Below the pieces are notes generated by a model, which saw nothing but the letters and a program-made list of their open reading frames with translations, did not search any database and was not told where the DNA came from. The position numbers and the translations under genes were made by a program. Of a DNA stretch of 64,000 nucleotides, positions 45,670 through 55,970 are shown piece after piece (within the stretch, counting starts at the first letter, position 1; each line of letters opens with the position of its first letter). The stretch comes from Nocardioides bruguierae (GTDB lineage: Bacteria > Actinomycetota > Actinomycetes > Propionibacteriales > Nocardioidaceae). The DNA is taken from assembly GCF_023656415.1 (NCBI RefSeq), contig NZ_JAMOIL010000016.1, positions 79,831-143,830 on the forward strand. The letters are read 5' to 3'.

Positions 45670-46905
45670 ATGACAGCGAGCACCACGCGGACGTCCGGGA
45701 GCACGGCGACCAGAGGGACGACGGGGTTCGAGCTCTCCCGCGAGCACGAGGAGTTCCGCCGCACCGTCGCGGAGTTCGCCGCCGCCCGGGTCGCGCCGTT
45801 CGCGGGCCAGTGGGACCGCGAGCACCGCTTCCCCCTCGAGACGGTGCGCGAGATGGGCGAGCTCGGCCTCTTCGGGCTGACCGCGCCCGAGGACCTCGGC
45901 GGCGCCGGCGGCGACCTCACCAGCCTCTGCGTCGCCATCGAGGAGATCGGTCGGGCCGACCAGTCGCTGGGCATCACCCTCGAGGCGGCCGTCGGCCTCG
46001 GTATCGCGCCGCTGCTGCGGTTCGGCACCCGCGCCCAGCAGGAGGCCTTCGTCCCCGACCTCGCCGCCGGCCGGGCCCTGGCCGCCTTCGGGCTCACCGA
46101 GCCCGGGGCCGGCTCCGACGCCGGTGCCACCCGCACCCGGGCCCGCCTGGAGGACGCGGACGACGGCGCACGGTCCTGGGTGCTCGACGGCGCCAAGCAG
46201 TTCATCACCAACTCCGGCACCGAGATCACCTCGCTGGTCACCGTCACCGCCCGCACCGGGGAGCGGCCCGACGGGAGCCCCGAGATCTCGGCCGTGATGG
46301 TGCCCGCGGGCACGCCCGGCCTCGAGGTGGGGCCCGCCTACGACAAGCTCGGGTGGCACGCCTCCGACACCCACCCGCTGAGCCTCGTGGACTGCCGGGT
46401 GCCGGAGGAGAACCTGCTCGGCGAGCGGGGGCGCGGCTACGCGCAGTTCCTCGCCACGCTCGACGAGGGCCGGATCGCGATCGCCGCGCTCGCCGTGGGC
46501 AGCCTCCAAGCCTGCCTGGACGCGGCGCTGGTCCAGGTCCGCGAGCGCGAGGTCGCCGGCGTGCCCATCGGTGCCCGTCAGGCGGTCGCGTTCCAGGTCG
46601 CCGACCTCGAGGCGTGGACGACGACGGCGCGGGTGCTCACCTACCGGGCCGCCGCGCTGTCCGACGCCGGACGCCCCGCCGCCGAGGTGAAGCAGGCGGC
46701 GGCGATCGCCAAGCTCACCGCCACCGAGCACGCCGTGGCGGCCACCCGCGTGGCCACGCAGCTGCTGGGCGGCTACGGGTTCATGGAGGAGCACCCGATG
46801 GCCCGCTTCTACCGCGACGCGAAGGTGCTGGAGGTGGGGGAGGGAACCTCCGAGGTCCAGCGCCTCGTCCTCGCCCGGGGCCTGGGCCTGCCCGTCAGCT
46901 GGTAG
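45670..46905 (+). CDS. Acyl-CoA dehydrogenase
   Basis: 411 residues, FAD-dependent first step of acyl-CoA beta-oxidation. FAD/substrate signature AFGLTEPGAGSDAG, WVLDGAKQFITNSG (flavin contacts) and the C-terminal GGYGFMEEHPMARFYRDAK with Glu after GFM as expected for the catalytic-base region. The first 20 residues are a Ser/Thr-rich extension. ATG lies seven bases after TAAGGT. The inverted repeat over the promoter suggests control by a TetR-type repressor (inferred). Chain-length preference is not readable. Confidence 0.95.
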   Translation: MTASTTRTSGSTATRGTTGFELSREHEEFRRTVAEFAAARVAPFAGQWDREHRFPLETVREMGELGLFGLTAPEDLGGAGGDLTSLCVAIEEIGRADQSLGITLEAAVGLGIAPLLRFGTRAQQEAFVPDLAAGRALAAFGLTEPGAGSDAGATRTRARLEDADDGARSWVLDGAKQFITNSGTEITSLVTVTARTGERPDGSPEISAVMVPAGTPGLEVGPAYDKLGWHASDTHPLSLVDCRVPEENLLGERGRGYAQFLATLDEGRIAIAALAVGSLQACLDAALVQVREREVAGVPIGARQAVAFQVADLEAWTTTARVLTYRAAALSDAGRPAAEVKQAAAIAKLTATEHAVAATRVATQLLGGYGFMEEHPMARFYRDAKVLEVGEGTSEVQRLVLARGLGLPVSW

Positions 46906-47024
46906 CGCGGCCTGCCGCGCCGGCCCCGATCCGGCGTGGCCTCGTGTGGCACCGCTCACCTCGCTCCGGCCGACGCGCCCGCGGGTGCACCTGCCGGCTC
47001 GTCCGGGCCGTCTACCCTGGTGGG

Positions 47025-47696
47025 GTGGGTGATCGCTTGAGGAGGCTCGTCGCTGAGGCCACGCGCTTCCTCGCGGTCGGCGGCCTGGCGACGATCGTCG
47101 CCGCCGTCCTCTTCAACGTGCTCGTGCACGGGGTCGGACTCTTCGACCGGGCGCTGCTGTCCGACCAGCCGATCGTCGCCTACGTGCTGGCCAACCTGGT
47201 GGGCATGGTGATCAGCTATCGCGGCACCCGCTCGTGGGCGTTCCGGCACCGCGTGCCGGCGCACGCGGACGGCGGACGCACCGCGTTCCTGATCATCAAC
47301 GTGCTCACCATGACCATCCCGGTCGCCTGCCTGTGGGTGAGCCGCACCCTGCTCGGGCTCGACGACCCGGTCAGCGACAACATCTCCGCGAACGTCGTGG
47401 GACTGGCGCTGGGGGTCGGTGCCCGGTTCTGGCTGTTCCGCACCTTCGTCTTCACCCACCCCGACGCGTCGGACGCCCGCACGCAGGCCCTGGGCGCCGG
47501 TCAGGCCCCGCCGCCGGCCCTGCCCGTGGCCGAGGCCGCCGCGCCGATCCTCGACCCGGGCCCGGAGGCCCGCGGCACGATCGTCAGCGAGGGGCCCACA
47601 GTGCCGGCCAGGCGTGCCCCAGCCGCCGCACCAGCTCCCGCAGCGTCGGCAGGCTCACCCCGACCACGTTGTGGAAGTCGCCCTCCACGCCGGTGA
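47025..47696 (+). CDS. GtrA family membrane protein
   Basis: 223 residues. Four spans in residues ~12-150 (FLAVGGLATIVAAVLFNVLV, VAYVLANLVGMVISYRGTRSW with the basic pair, LIINVLTMTIPVACLW, GLALGVGARFWLFRTFVF) match GtrA, thought to move lipid-linked sugars across the membrane. The last 70 residues are Ala/Pro-rich and overlap Maf on the other strand by 113 bases. GTG lies six bases after TACCCT. Confidence 0.88.
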   Translation: MGDRLRRLVAEATRFLAVGGLATIVAAVLFNVLVHGVGLFDRALLSDQPIVAYVLANLVGMVISYRGTRSWAFRHRVPAHADGGRTAFLIINVLTMTIPVACLWVSRTLLGLDDPVSDNISANVVGLALGVGARFWLFRTFVFTHPDASDARTQALGAGQAPPPALPVAEAAAPILDPGPEARGTIVSEGPTVPARRAPAAAPAPAASAGSPRPRCGSRPPRR

Positions 47697-48213
47697 CGAA
47701 CCCGCCGCCCAGGCCGTCGACCGTGAACGCGCCGGCCACCTGGAGCGGCTCGCCCGTGGCCACGTAGGCCTCGATCTCCGCGTCGGTGACGTCGGCGAAG
47801 TGCACCGTGGTCGCGACGCAGGCGGTGGCCACCTCGCCGGTGGCGGTGTCCATGAGGCAGTGGCCGGTACGCAGCACGCCGCTGCGTCCGCGCATGCGCT
47901 GCCAGCGACGGGTGGCCTCCTCCGGCGTCCCGGGCTTGCCCAGGGCCTCGCCGTCGAGGTCCAGCACGGAGTCGCAGCCCAGCACCAGGGCGCCCGCCGG
48001 CACCTCGTCCCGGCGCGCCACCGCGGCGCACTTGAGCTCGGCCAGGGCCTGCGCCAGCTCGGCCGGGGGCAGACCGTCCGCCTGGGACTCGTCCACGCCG
48101 GAGACGACCACCACCGGCGCGAGGCCGGCGGTGCGCAGCGTGGACAGACGGGCGGGGGAGGCGGAACCCAGGACGAGGACGGGGCCGGTGTCGGTGCCGG
48201 TGTCGGTGCTCAC
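47584..48213 (-). CDS. maf: Maf family nucleotide pyrophosphatase
   Basis: 209 residues, hydrolyses non-canonical or pyrimidine nucleoside triphosphates. VLGSASPARLSTLRTAG is the signature N-terminus, with VVVSGVDES, VLGCDSVLDLDGEALGKP and the Lys/Glu-rich loop. Typical length 190-210. GTG at 48213 is seven bases after TACCGT. A few-residue Thr-Gly repeat (DTGTDTG) opens the protein. Converges with GtrA, with a long 3' overlap. Confidence 0.92.
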   Translation of the reverse strand: MSTDTGTDTGPVLVLGSASPARLSTLRTAGLAPVVVVSGVDESQADGLPPAELAQALAELKCAAVARRDEVPAGALVLGCDSVLDLDGEALGKPGTPEEATRRWQRMRGRSGVLRTGHCLMDTATGEVATACVATTVHFADVTDAEIEAYVATGEPLQVAGAFTVDGLGGGFVTGVEGDFHNVVGVSLPTLRELVRRLGHAWPALWAPR

Positions 48214-48286
48214 GCCCTGCACGGTAGCCCTGCCGCCTGGTGAGGGCCGAGGCACCGGAGCGCTCCGGTCCGGCATGATGTGCCGC

Positions 48287-49300
48287 ATGTCCACCGAGCG
48301 CTCGCGCAGCGGCTCCCCGCGGGTCCTGGTGCTCGGGGTCGTCCTCGTGCTCGTCGCCGTCGCCGCGGTCCTCGGCTGGGCCTGGCGCTCCGAGGCAGGT
48401 CCGTTCTCCGTCGACCCGCAGCAGCGCAACCGCTACGCCGAGCAGGGTCTGTTCGTAGACCCGGCCTCCCGCACGGCGCTCGGGGTGGCCGACGCCGAGG
48501 CGGCCGGCCTCACCGAGCGGGCCCGTCTGCTCTCGGCGCTGGCCGCGGTCTCCGCGGGCACCTGGCTGACGCCGGAGGTGCACCCGATCGGCGAGGTCGG
48601 TGCGTACGCCTCTGCGCTGGTCGCCGAGGCCGCCGCCGACGACGCGGTGGTGACCTTCGTCGTCTACGGCGTCCCGCACCGCGACTGCGAAGCGGGGTAC
48701 TCCGCCGGCGGCACCTCGGCCGACGACTACGCCCGCTGGGTGGGCGAGATCGGCGACGCGCTGGGCGGCAGCACCGCCGTCGTCGTCCTCGAGCCCGACG
48801 CGCTGGCCTCGGCGACGGCGTGCGGCCTGCGCGCCTCCCGGGTCAAGCACCTCTCCGCGGCCGTCGACCTGCTGGTCGACGCCGGGGTCACCACCTACGT
48901 GGACGCCGGCCACGCCGACTGGGTGCGCCCGGCCCGCATGGCCCGCCTGCTGAGGGCGGTGGGGGTCGACCGGGTGCGCGGTTTCGCCACCAACGTGGCC
49001 AACTACCAGACCGACGAGGACGAGGAGGCCTACGCGACCCGGCTCTCGACCCTGCTCGGCGGCTCCCACTGGGTGATCGACCGTGGCCGCAACGGCCACG
49101 GAGCGACCCGGGTCTGGTGCAACCCCGCGGGCCGGGCGCTGGGCCTGCGCCCGGGCTTCGTCGACGACGGCACGGGGCTGGACGCCTACCTGTGGGTCAA
49201 GCCTCCGGGCGAGAGCGACGGGACCTGCCGGGGCGGCCCGGAGGCCGGCCTGCTGTGGCCCGAGCGCGCGGTCGACCTGGCGGAGGCCGCGGGCTGGTGA
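48287..49300 (+). CDS. Membrane-anchored glycoside hydrolase family 6 protein
   Basis: 337 residues. One N-terminal span (VLVLGVVLVLVAVAAVLGWAW) without an obvious cleavage site, so probably tethered with the catalytic domain outside. GH6 motifs are clear: VVYGVPHRDCEAGYSAGG (acid Asp), VVLEPDALA, VDAGHADW, NVANYQ and WVKPPGESDG. GH6 enzymes cut beta-1,4-glucan by inversion. Close to an orphan regulator and a GT2 synthase. ATG is seven bases after CATGAT. Confidence 0.92.
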   Translation: MSTERSRSGSPRVLVLGVVLVLVAVAAVLGWAWRSEAGPFSVDPQQRNRYAEQGLFVDPASRTALGVADAEAAGLTERARLLSALAAVSAGTWLTPEVHPIGEVGAYASALVAEAAADDAVVTFVVYGVPHRDCEAGYSAGGTSADDYARWVGEIGDALGGSTAVVVLEPDALASATACGLRASRVKHLSAAVDLLVDAGVTTYVDAGHADWVRPARMARLLRAVGVDRVRGFATNVANYQTDEDEEAYATRLSTLLGGSHWVIDRGRNGHGATRVWCNPAGRALGLRPGFVDDGTGLDAYLWVKPPGESDGTCRGGPEAGLLWPERAVDLAEAAGW

Positions 49301-49420
49301 CCCGCCGAGGGGCTCGGCCGCCGGCCCTGGCCGGAGAGCTGGTCCGACGACTGTGGGCACGTGCGTCCACCCGCCCGGGTCCGCGTACTCGGCACAGGTC
49401 GCTGCTATAGGCTGCCGGGC

Positions 49421-50422
49421 ATGGCAAGCAGCCAGGACTGGACCGCGGTGATCATCGAGGATGATCCCGACGTCCGCGACCTCATCGACATCGTCCTCAC
49501 GCAGTCCGGCTTCCGGACGATCCTCGCGAAGGACGGGTTCGAGGGTGTCGAGGCCGTGCGCCAGCACACCCCGTTGATCACGACGCTGGACGTCAACATG
49601 CCCGGCATGGACGGCTTCGCGGTGGCCAAGCGGGTGCGGGAGTTCTCCAACACCTACCTGATCATGATCACGGCGCTCGCCGACGAGATCGACGTCGTGC
49701 AGGGGTTCGAGGCCGGCGCCGACGACTACCTTGTCAAGCCGTTCCGGCCCCGTGAGTTGCGGGCCCGGGCGGACTCGATGCTGCGTCGGCCGCGCATGCG
49801 CCAGGACGTGGCCGACGACGGCCGCGCGAGCGGGTGGGCCCAGGAGGCCGCGCGCACCCTGCAGCAGAACCCCCTGCCGCCGGCCCAGCCTGCGGCACAG
49901 CCGGCCCCGCCCGCGGACGGTGGCGCCCCGGTCGCCCCGCTGCGTCCCGCCCCCGAGGCGAGCCCGGCACCTGCCCCGACCCCGAGCCCGACCCCGGCCC
50001 CGGTGGCGCAGCCCGCGCCCGCCTACCTGCACGCCGTGCCGCACCAGCCGGTGCCGCCGCAGGACCCCGGCCCCCGCGGCCCCAGCACCGACGGTGCGTG
50101 GGTGCACTTCAACGGCCTGGGGCTGAACGCCGAGACGCGCACCGTCACCATCGCCGGCTCCGCCGTGGACCTGACGCGCACCGAGTTCGACCTGCTGGCC
50201 TCCCTGCTCAGCACCGGCCGCCGGGTCCGCTCCAAGGCCGACCTCGTGCTCACGATGCGCGGCCAGCAGTACGTGACCTCCTACTTCGTCAACGAGGCAG
50301 ACAAGCGCTCCGTCGAGGTCCACATCGCCAACCTGCGACGCAAGCTGGGTGACGACTCCAGCAACCCCCGGTACGTCGAGACCGTGCGCGGCGTCGGGTA
50401 CCGGCTCGCCCAGACGCTCTGA
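49421..50422 (+). CDS. OmpR-type response regulator with long Pro/Ala linker
   Basis: 333 residues. Receiver (1-~120): acid pair EDDPD, phosphoacceptor D57 in DVNMPG, Thr in MITA and Lys in LVKPF. Residues ~140-215 are a Pro/Ala-rich linker, unusually long for this family. The winged helix (~225-333) ends VETVRGVGYRLAQ. ATG lies seven bases after TAGGCT. No histidine kinase is adjacent, so it is orphan here. The phased repeats before the GT2 operon are its possible targets (inferred). Confidence 0.92.
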   Translation: MASSQDWTAVIIEDDPDVRDLIDIVLTQSGFRTILAKDGFEGVEAVRQHTPLITTLDVNMPGMDGFAVAKRVREFSNTYLIMITALADEIDVVQGFEAGADDYLVKPFRPRELRARADSMLRRPRMRQDVADDGRASGWAQEAARTLQQNPLPPAQPAAQPAPPADGGAPVAPLRPAPEASPAPAPTPSPTPAPVAQPAPAYLHAVPHQPVPPQDPGPRGPSTDGAWVHFNGLGLNAETRTVTIAGSAVDLTRTEFDLLASLLSTGRRVRSKADLVLTMRGQQYVTSYFVNEADKRSVEVHIANLRRKLGDDSSNPRYVETVRGVGYRLAQTL

Positions 50423-50432
50423 CCGACCACAA

Positions 50433-50472
50433 GCACGGAGGCCCGACCCCCGCGGGGGCCGGGCCTCGGTGC
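50433..50472. terminator. Hairpin between converging genes
   Basis: GCACGGAGGCCCGACCCCCG pairs with the next 20 bases with two mismatches and no loop, eleven nt after the regulator stop. Confidence 0.75.
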
Positions 50473-50488
50473 GTCCGTGGGCTCGTCG

Positions 50489-51229
50489 TCAGTTCGCGTT
50501 GATCGGGATGTCGGCGACCGCGGTCTTCTCCGTCGAGGGGAAGATCGTGATCGGCACCCGCTGGCGCACGGTGCGCGTGATGTAGTCCGAGCCGCCCGCA
50601 CGGGTCTGCACGTGCACGGTGGCGGTGAAGGTGAGCACGACCCGCTCAGTGTCCAGCGAGGTCGGCCGGATGCGCTGGTTGCGCAGCTCGAAGGAGCCCT
50701 TCGGCGAGGAGATGAGCATGCCGTAGCGGGTGCTCTCGGGCTCGGGGTCGAAGGTGACCTTCTTCGCGACCGCGTCCAGGGAGTAGGGCTGCTGGGTGGC
50801 GCCGCTCTCCGTCACGGTGCTGGAGGTGACCTTGATCCGGCTCAGGTAGACCCGCCGCTTGGTGGCGAACGGGGCGCGCAGCGGACGAGCCAGGTCGTAG
50901 GCCTGGAACGTGAAGCTGAAGTACTTCGAGCCGCGCGGGTACCACTCGTTGGTGCGCGGCGTCGACTTGGTCGGGTACAGCGTGTAGACGAAGTCGACGT
51001 CCTCGGCGCCCTTGACCGAGATGTGCGACTGGAAGGTGCCGTCGCGGGTGAACTGGGTCGCCCGCACCTCCTCCTCCGCGTCGGCGGAGGCGACGGCCGT
51101 GGTCTCCGCGGCCTCGGGCTCGGCGTCCTGCCGGCTGGGGTCGAAGAAGCTGCACCCGCCCGTGAGGGAGAGGACGAGGGCGAGCACCCCGCCCGTCGCC
51201 ACCGCTCGGAACGTCCTGCGCGTGCTCAT
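50489..51229 (-). CDS. Lipoprotein coupled to GT2 synthase
   Basis: 246 residues. Signal peptide with lipobox LTGGCSFF (Cys ~26), then an Ala/Glu linker and a mainly beta domain (residues ~70-240: VDFVYTLYPTKSTPR, YFSFTFQAYDL, VYLSRIKVT, ITIFPSTEKT). No enzyme motif. Its ATG overlaps the GT2 stop (ATGA), so a structural or export role for the polymer made by GT2 is likely but unproven. Confidence 0.75.
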   Translation of the reverse strand: MSTRRTFRAVATGGVLALVLSLTGGCSFFDPSRQDAEPEAAETTAVASADAEEEVRATQFTRDGTFQSHISVKGAEDVDFVYTLYPTKSTPRTNEWYPRGSKYFSFTFQAYDLARPLRAPFATKRRVYLSRIKVTSSTVTESGATQQPYSLDAVAKKVTFDPEPESTRYGMLISSPKGSFELRNQRIRPTSLDTERVVLTFTATVHVQTRAGGSDYITRTVRQRVPITIFPSTEKTAVADIPINAN

Positions 51230-52719
51230 GCCGTGTACCCCCGGTACCGCTTGGTGGCCTTGATGATCATCCAGACCGTCTGGAGGACCGTGATGACGCC
51301 CAGCAGGCGCCAGCCGACGAAGAGGACGTCGGACTTGAGGTCGGGCGTCAGCGGCCCGTACTGCCAGCCGCCCCAGGCCGCCAGCCACAGGCCGGCCACG
51401 AGGGCGAACGGGTACAGCCACGCCACGCCCTTGCCGCGCTCGGCCTTCGCCTGGGCGGCCCAGTTGTCCGTCTGCTGCTGGGAGAAGAACTTCCACCAGG
51501 CGCGGACGAAGTGACCCATCCGGATCACCATGTACAGCTCCGCCGGGAAGACCAGCAGCACGAACAGGTAGTCGCGCCGGTTGCGGAACTCCATCGAGTG
51601 CGCCACTCGGAAGTTCAGCCACACCGCGGCCAGCGGCGGGATCAGCCACCACGGCGTGAACACGAACGCCTGGAACGCCAGCGCCCAGGTCAGCATGAGC
51701 ACGAACATGAGGCGCGTGGTCATGTTGAGCACCATCGAGAAGTGCTCGAACCAGCGCAGCCGCAGGTTCGGGTGGAACGGCTGGCCCCGGGTGTCGCCCC
51801 GCTGGCCCGGCCACATGAGGTCGATGGCGCCGAAGTTCCACTTCACCTGCTGCGCGTCCAGCGAGCGCAGGGTCGTCATGCCGCCCACGTGGGCGCGGGC
51901 CCGGGCGGAGATCTTCGTCAGGTAGCCGGCGGACTTGATCTGCAGGGAGAGCAGCGAGTCCTCGACCTCGGAGTCGTTGACCCACGGGGTCCGCTGGTGG
52001 CTGTCGCGCAGCACGTCGCGCAGCGCCTGCGTGGAGAAGAGGGAGAACTGGCCGCCGAGCACCGCCATGTTGCGGCCCTTCAGCAGGTTCTGCATGTTGA
52101 AGGCCGAGAACTGGGCCCGCTGCCCCGCGATCAGGAACTTGGCCATGAGGCCGTCCATCGCCGAGTCGTCGATCGAGTAGATCGCCGAGATGCCGCCGAT
52201 GCGGTCGTCGGAGCTGATCTCGGCCACCAGGTGCTCGATGGCGTCCGGCTCCGGCGTGGTGTCGCCGTCCACCCCGAGCAGGTAGTCCATGTGCTCGACC
52301 AGCGAGTAGCCGTAGTTGAGCGCACCGACCTTCTTGTCGGGGTTCTTGCCGATGTCGTGGACGTAGACGACCGTGCTCTGCTCGCCCGTCGGGGTCATCC
52401 GCGTGTGCGGGCCCGCGTAGTGGCTGGCGATCTCCACGGAGTCGTCGGAGGTGTTGTTGACGATCAGGTGGATGACGTCGGGGAGCCGGGTCTGCATGAG
52501 CAGGCTGTCCAGCACGCCCGCGATCGTCTCGGCCTCGTTGTAGGCCGGGATGATGCACCCGACCGTGGGCCGCACGGGCAGCGCCTCGAGACCGTCGAGG
52601 AACTCGCTGGCGTAGGCCTGCATGTCGCTGTCCACGAACGGCAGCGCCTCGTCGTCGCGACCGGCCCGGACCGTCGACGGGACGGCCGCGGGGCGGGGGA
52701 GGTCGTTCTCGTCGTTCAC
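51226..52719 (-). CDS. Family 2 glycosyltransferase, processive membrane type
   Basis: 497 residues. GT-A domain (~45-330) with IIPAYNEAETIAGVL, DGDTTPEPD (DxD), EVEDSLLSLQ (TED-like) and QQVKWN (QxxRW-like, Lys for Arg). Then about four spans (~345-475: LMLTWALAFQAFVFTPWWL, LFVLLVFPAELYMVI, YPFALVAGLWLAAWGG, LLGVITVLQTVWMII). This is the layout of polymerising synthases such as cellulose, hyaluronan or PNAG synthase; the product cannot be told. GTG at 52719 follows a weak AGG site. Preceded by phased CTCAAGA repeats. Confidence 0.88.
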   Translation of the reverse strand: MNDENDLPRPAAVPSTVRAGRDDEALPFVDSDMQAYASEFLDGLEALPVRPTVGCIIPAYNEAETIAGVLDSLLMQTRLPDVIHLIVNNTSDDSVEIASHYAGPHTRMTPTGEQSTVVYVHDIGKNPDKKVGALNYGYSLVEHMDYLLGVDGDTTPEPDAIEHLVAEISSDDRIGGISAIYSIDDSAMDGLMAKFLIAGQRAQFSAFNMQNLLKGRNMAVLGGQFSLFSTQALRDVLRDSHQRTPWVNDSEVEDSLLSLQIKSAGYLTKISARARAHVGGMTTLRSLDAQQVKWNFGAIDLMWPGQRGDTRGQPFHPNLRLRWFEHFSMVLNMTTRLMFVLMLTWALAFQAFVFTPWWLIPPLAAVWLNFRVAHSMEFRNRRDYLFVLLVFPAELYMVIRMGHFVRAWWKFFSQQQTDNWAAQAKAERGKGVAWLYPFALVAGLWLAAWGGWQYGPLTPDLKSDVLFVGWRLLGVITVLQTVWMIIKATKRYRGYTA

Positions 52720-52783
52720 GCCTGTGCTCTCTGGTCGGGACCGGGCTGGGGAGCGGTCATGGGCTCCAGCCTGGTGCCCGACC

Positions 52784-52835
52784 CTCAAGACCGTTCCCCG
52801 CTCCGCCTCAAGATTGTCCACGACGTGGCTCAAGA
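52784..52835 (-). promoter_or_regulatory. Three CTCAAGA direct repeats, 22-23 nt apart, before the GT2 operon
   Basis: CTCAAGA at 52784-52790, 52807-52813 and 52829-52835 (TCTTGAG on the coding strand) with starts 23 and 22 bases apart, about two DNA turns. Position relative to the GT2 GTG is about 65-115 bases upstream. Fits a regulator bound to one face. Confidence 0.65.
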
Positions 52836-52868
52836 TGTCGGGCGGCTCGAGGAAACCCGCACGAGAAA

Positions 52869-52906
52869 GGGCCCGGTCGGGTGACGGGTGTCACCTGACC
52901 GGGCCC
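52869..52906 (-). terminator. Strong hairpin after the carboxylase beta-epsilon operon
   Basis: Outer arms GGGCCCGGTC/GACCGGGCCC and inner GGTGAC/GTCACC with one unpaired base each side and a GGGT loop, 17 nt after the epsilon stop. Confidence 0.8.
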
Positions 52907-52922
52907 CGGTGGGTCCGACGGC

Positions 52923-53152
52923 TCAGCGGGCGCTGGCTCGCCATGCGCCACGGCCCGTCCGGTGCGCGGCACGCACCAGCCTGGCCGGGTGGTTCCACTC
53001 CCGGCGAGGCGGCGCCGGGGCCGCCGCGACCGGAGCCGACAGCGCGGAGACCACGGCCACGACGGCCGCGATCTCCTCCGGCGTCGCACCGGGGGTCAGG
53101 ACGCGCAGCACCGGGCGCTGCTGCGCCGGCTCGGGCGTGGGGGACTCGGCGC

Positions 53153-53156
<4 letters not shown>
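52923..53156 (-). CDS. Acyl-CoA carboxylase epsilon subunit
   Basis: 77 residues. [20 protein letters not shown] is the short helix found in AccE/PccE proteins, which tighten the alpha-beta complex in streptomycetes and mycobacteria. The C-terminal [12 protein letters not shown] tail fits the family's basic end. GTG overlaps the beta stop (GTGA), which supports the assignment of this small gene. Confidence 0.85.
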
Positions 53157-54796
<1,640 letters not shown>

Positions 54797-54900
54797 GTCG
54801 TCTCGACCTCCTGTGGTGCGACTGCGGGACGTGCCGGCGGGGCCTGGTGCCCCGGTACCTGCGTACGTCCGCGCGCGGATCGTGCGTCAATGTAGTCCCC

Positions 54901-55893
54901 GTGAGCGACGACCCCACGCGACTCCCGTCACTGACCTCCGCGGCCGGATGCGGTAAGGGGGCGTCCCAGGCGCCCCTCGAGACCCCCTTGGACGGCCCCT
55001 TGGACGCTCCCTTGGACGACCCCTTGGACGCGGGCGTGCTCGCAGACGCCCGCCCCGGTGGGGCCCGCGTCCTGCTGCTGACGCAGAGCCCCTCGACCAA
55101 CGCCCACGCGGCCGCCCTGGCCCGCGACGGCGAGCCCGGCCCGCTCGTGGTCGTCGCCGAGCACCAGACGGCCGGGCGGGGCCGCCTCGACCGGGCGTGG
55201 ACGACGCCCCCGGGCACCGCGCTCACCTTCTCGCTGCTGGTGCGACCCGACGTGCCGCTGGCCGGCTGGCCGTGGCTGCCGCTGCTCACCGGCACCTCCG
55301 TGGCCGCCACGCTGGCTCGCCTCGGCCACCCGGCCCGGCTGAAGTGGCCCAACGACGTGCTGCTGGACGGGCGCAAGCTGGCCGGCATCCTGCTCGAGCG
55401 GGTGGAGGCCCCCCGGGGCTCGGACCTCGGGGCCGCGGCCGTGCTGGGGGTCGGCCTCAACGTCGGCCTCCGGGCCGCCGACCTGCCGGTGCCGACCGCC
55501 ACCTCGCTGCGGGTGCACGCGGAGGAGGCGGGGCGGACAGGCGGGCGGACGGGCGGGCGGGTGGACGTGCCGGACCGCACCGACCTGCTGCTCGCGCTGG
55601 TCGCCGACCTCGTGGCCCGCGTGGAGGTCTGGGCGGAGGTCGGCCAGGACGCGGCGCGGCCGGGCCACCCCAGCCCGGTGCGCGACCGGACCCTGCGCGA
55701 GGACTACCTCGCCGCCTGCGACACCGTCGGCCGCCGCGTCCGGGTCTCGCTGCCGGTGGGGGAGCCGCTCGTCGGCGAGGCCGTCGGGGTGGACGAGGAC
55801 GGGCGGCTGCTCGTGGCGGCCGAGGGCGGCTCCGGCGACCCCGTGGCCGTGGGAGCGGGCGACGTCGTGCACGTGCGGCCCGCGGAGGACTGA
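54901..55893 (+). CDS. birA: Biotin-[acetyl-CoA-carboxylase] ligase
   Basis: 330 residues, class I (no DNA-binding HTH at the N-terminus). Catalytic core ~50-250: biotinyl-AMP loop AGRGRLDRAW (GRGRxxR), LKWPNDVLLDGRKLAGIL and GLNVGLR. The C-terminal SH3-like cap ends DEDGRLLVAAEGG. The first 45 residues carry PLDGPLDAPLDDPLD repeats. GTG start; CAATGT ends seven bases before it. It loads biotin onto pyruvate carboxylase and carboxylase alpha. Divergent from beta. Confidence 0.95.
   Translation: MSDDPTRLPSLTSAAGCGKGASQAPLETPLDGPLDAPLDDPLDAGVLADARPGGARVLLLTQSPSTNAHAAALARDGEPGPLVVVAEHQTAGRGRLDRAWTTPPGTALTFSLLVRPDVPLAGWPWLPLLTGTSVAATLARLGHPARLKWPNDVLLDGRKLAGILLERVEAPRGSDLGAAAVLGVGLNVGLRAADLPVPTATSLRVHAEEAGRTGGRTGGRVDVPDRTDLLLALVADLVARVEVWAEVGQDAARPGHPSPVRDRTLREDYLAACDTVGRRVRVSLPVGEPLVGEAVGVDEDGRLLVAAEGGSGDPVAVGAGDVVHVRPAED
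54985..55032 (+). repeat. Four 12-nt repeats in the birA N-terminus
   Basis: Four copies of CCCTTGGACGNN encode PLD-x units ahead of the catalytic core. Being a multiple of three, copy change would keep frame. Confidence 0.85.
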
Positions 55894-55940
55894 GCCGCAG
55901 CAGCGCCTCCCGGGGCCCACGGACCCCCGCGGACCGCCCA

Positions 55941-55970
55941 CCGACCCCCACCGACCCCCACCGACCCCCA
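55941..55970. repeat. Three 10-nt tandem repeats (CCGACCCCCA)
   Basis: Exact head-to-tail decamers in the 229-base gap between birA and the cyclase; the rest of that gap shows no gene. Confidence 0.85.
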
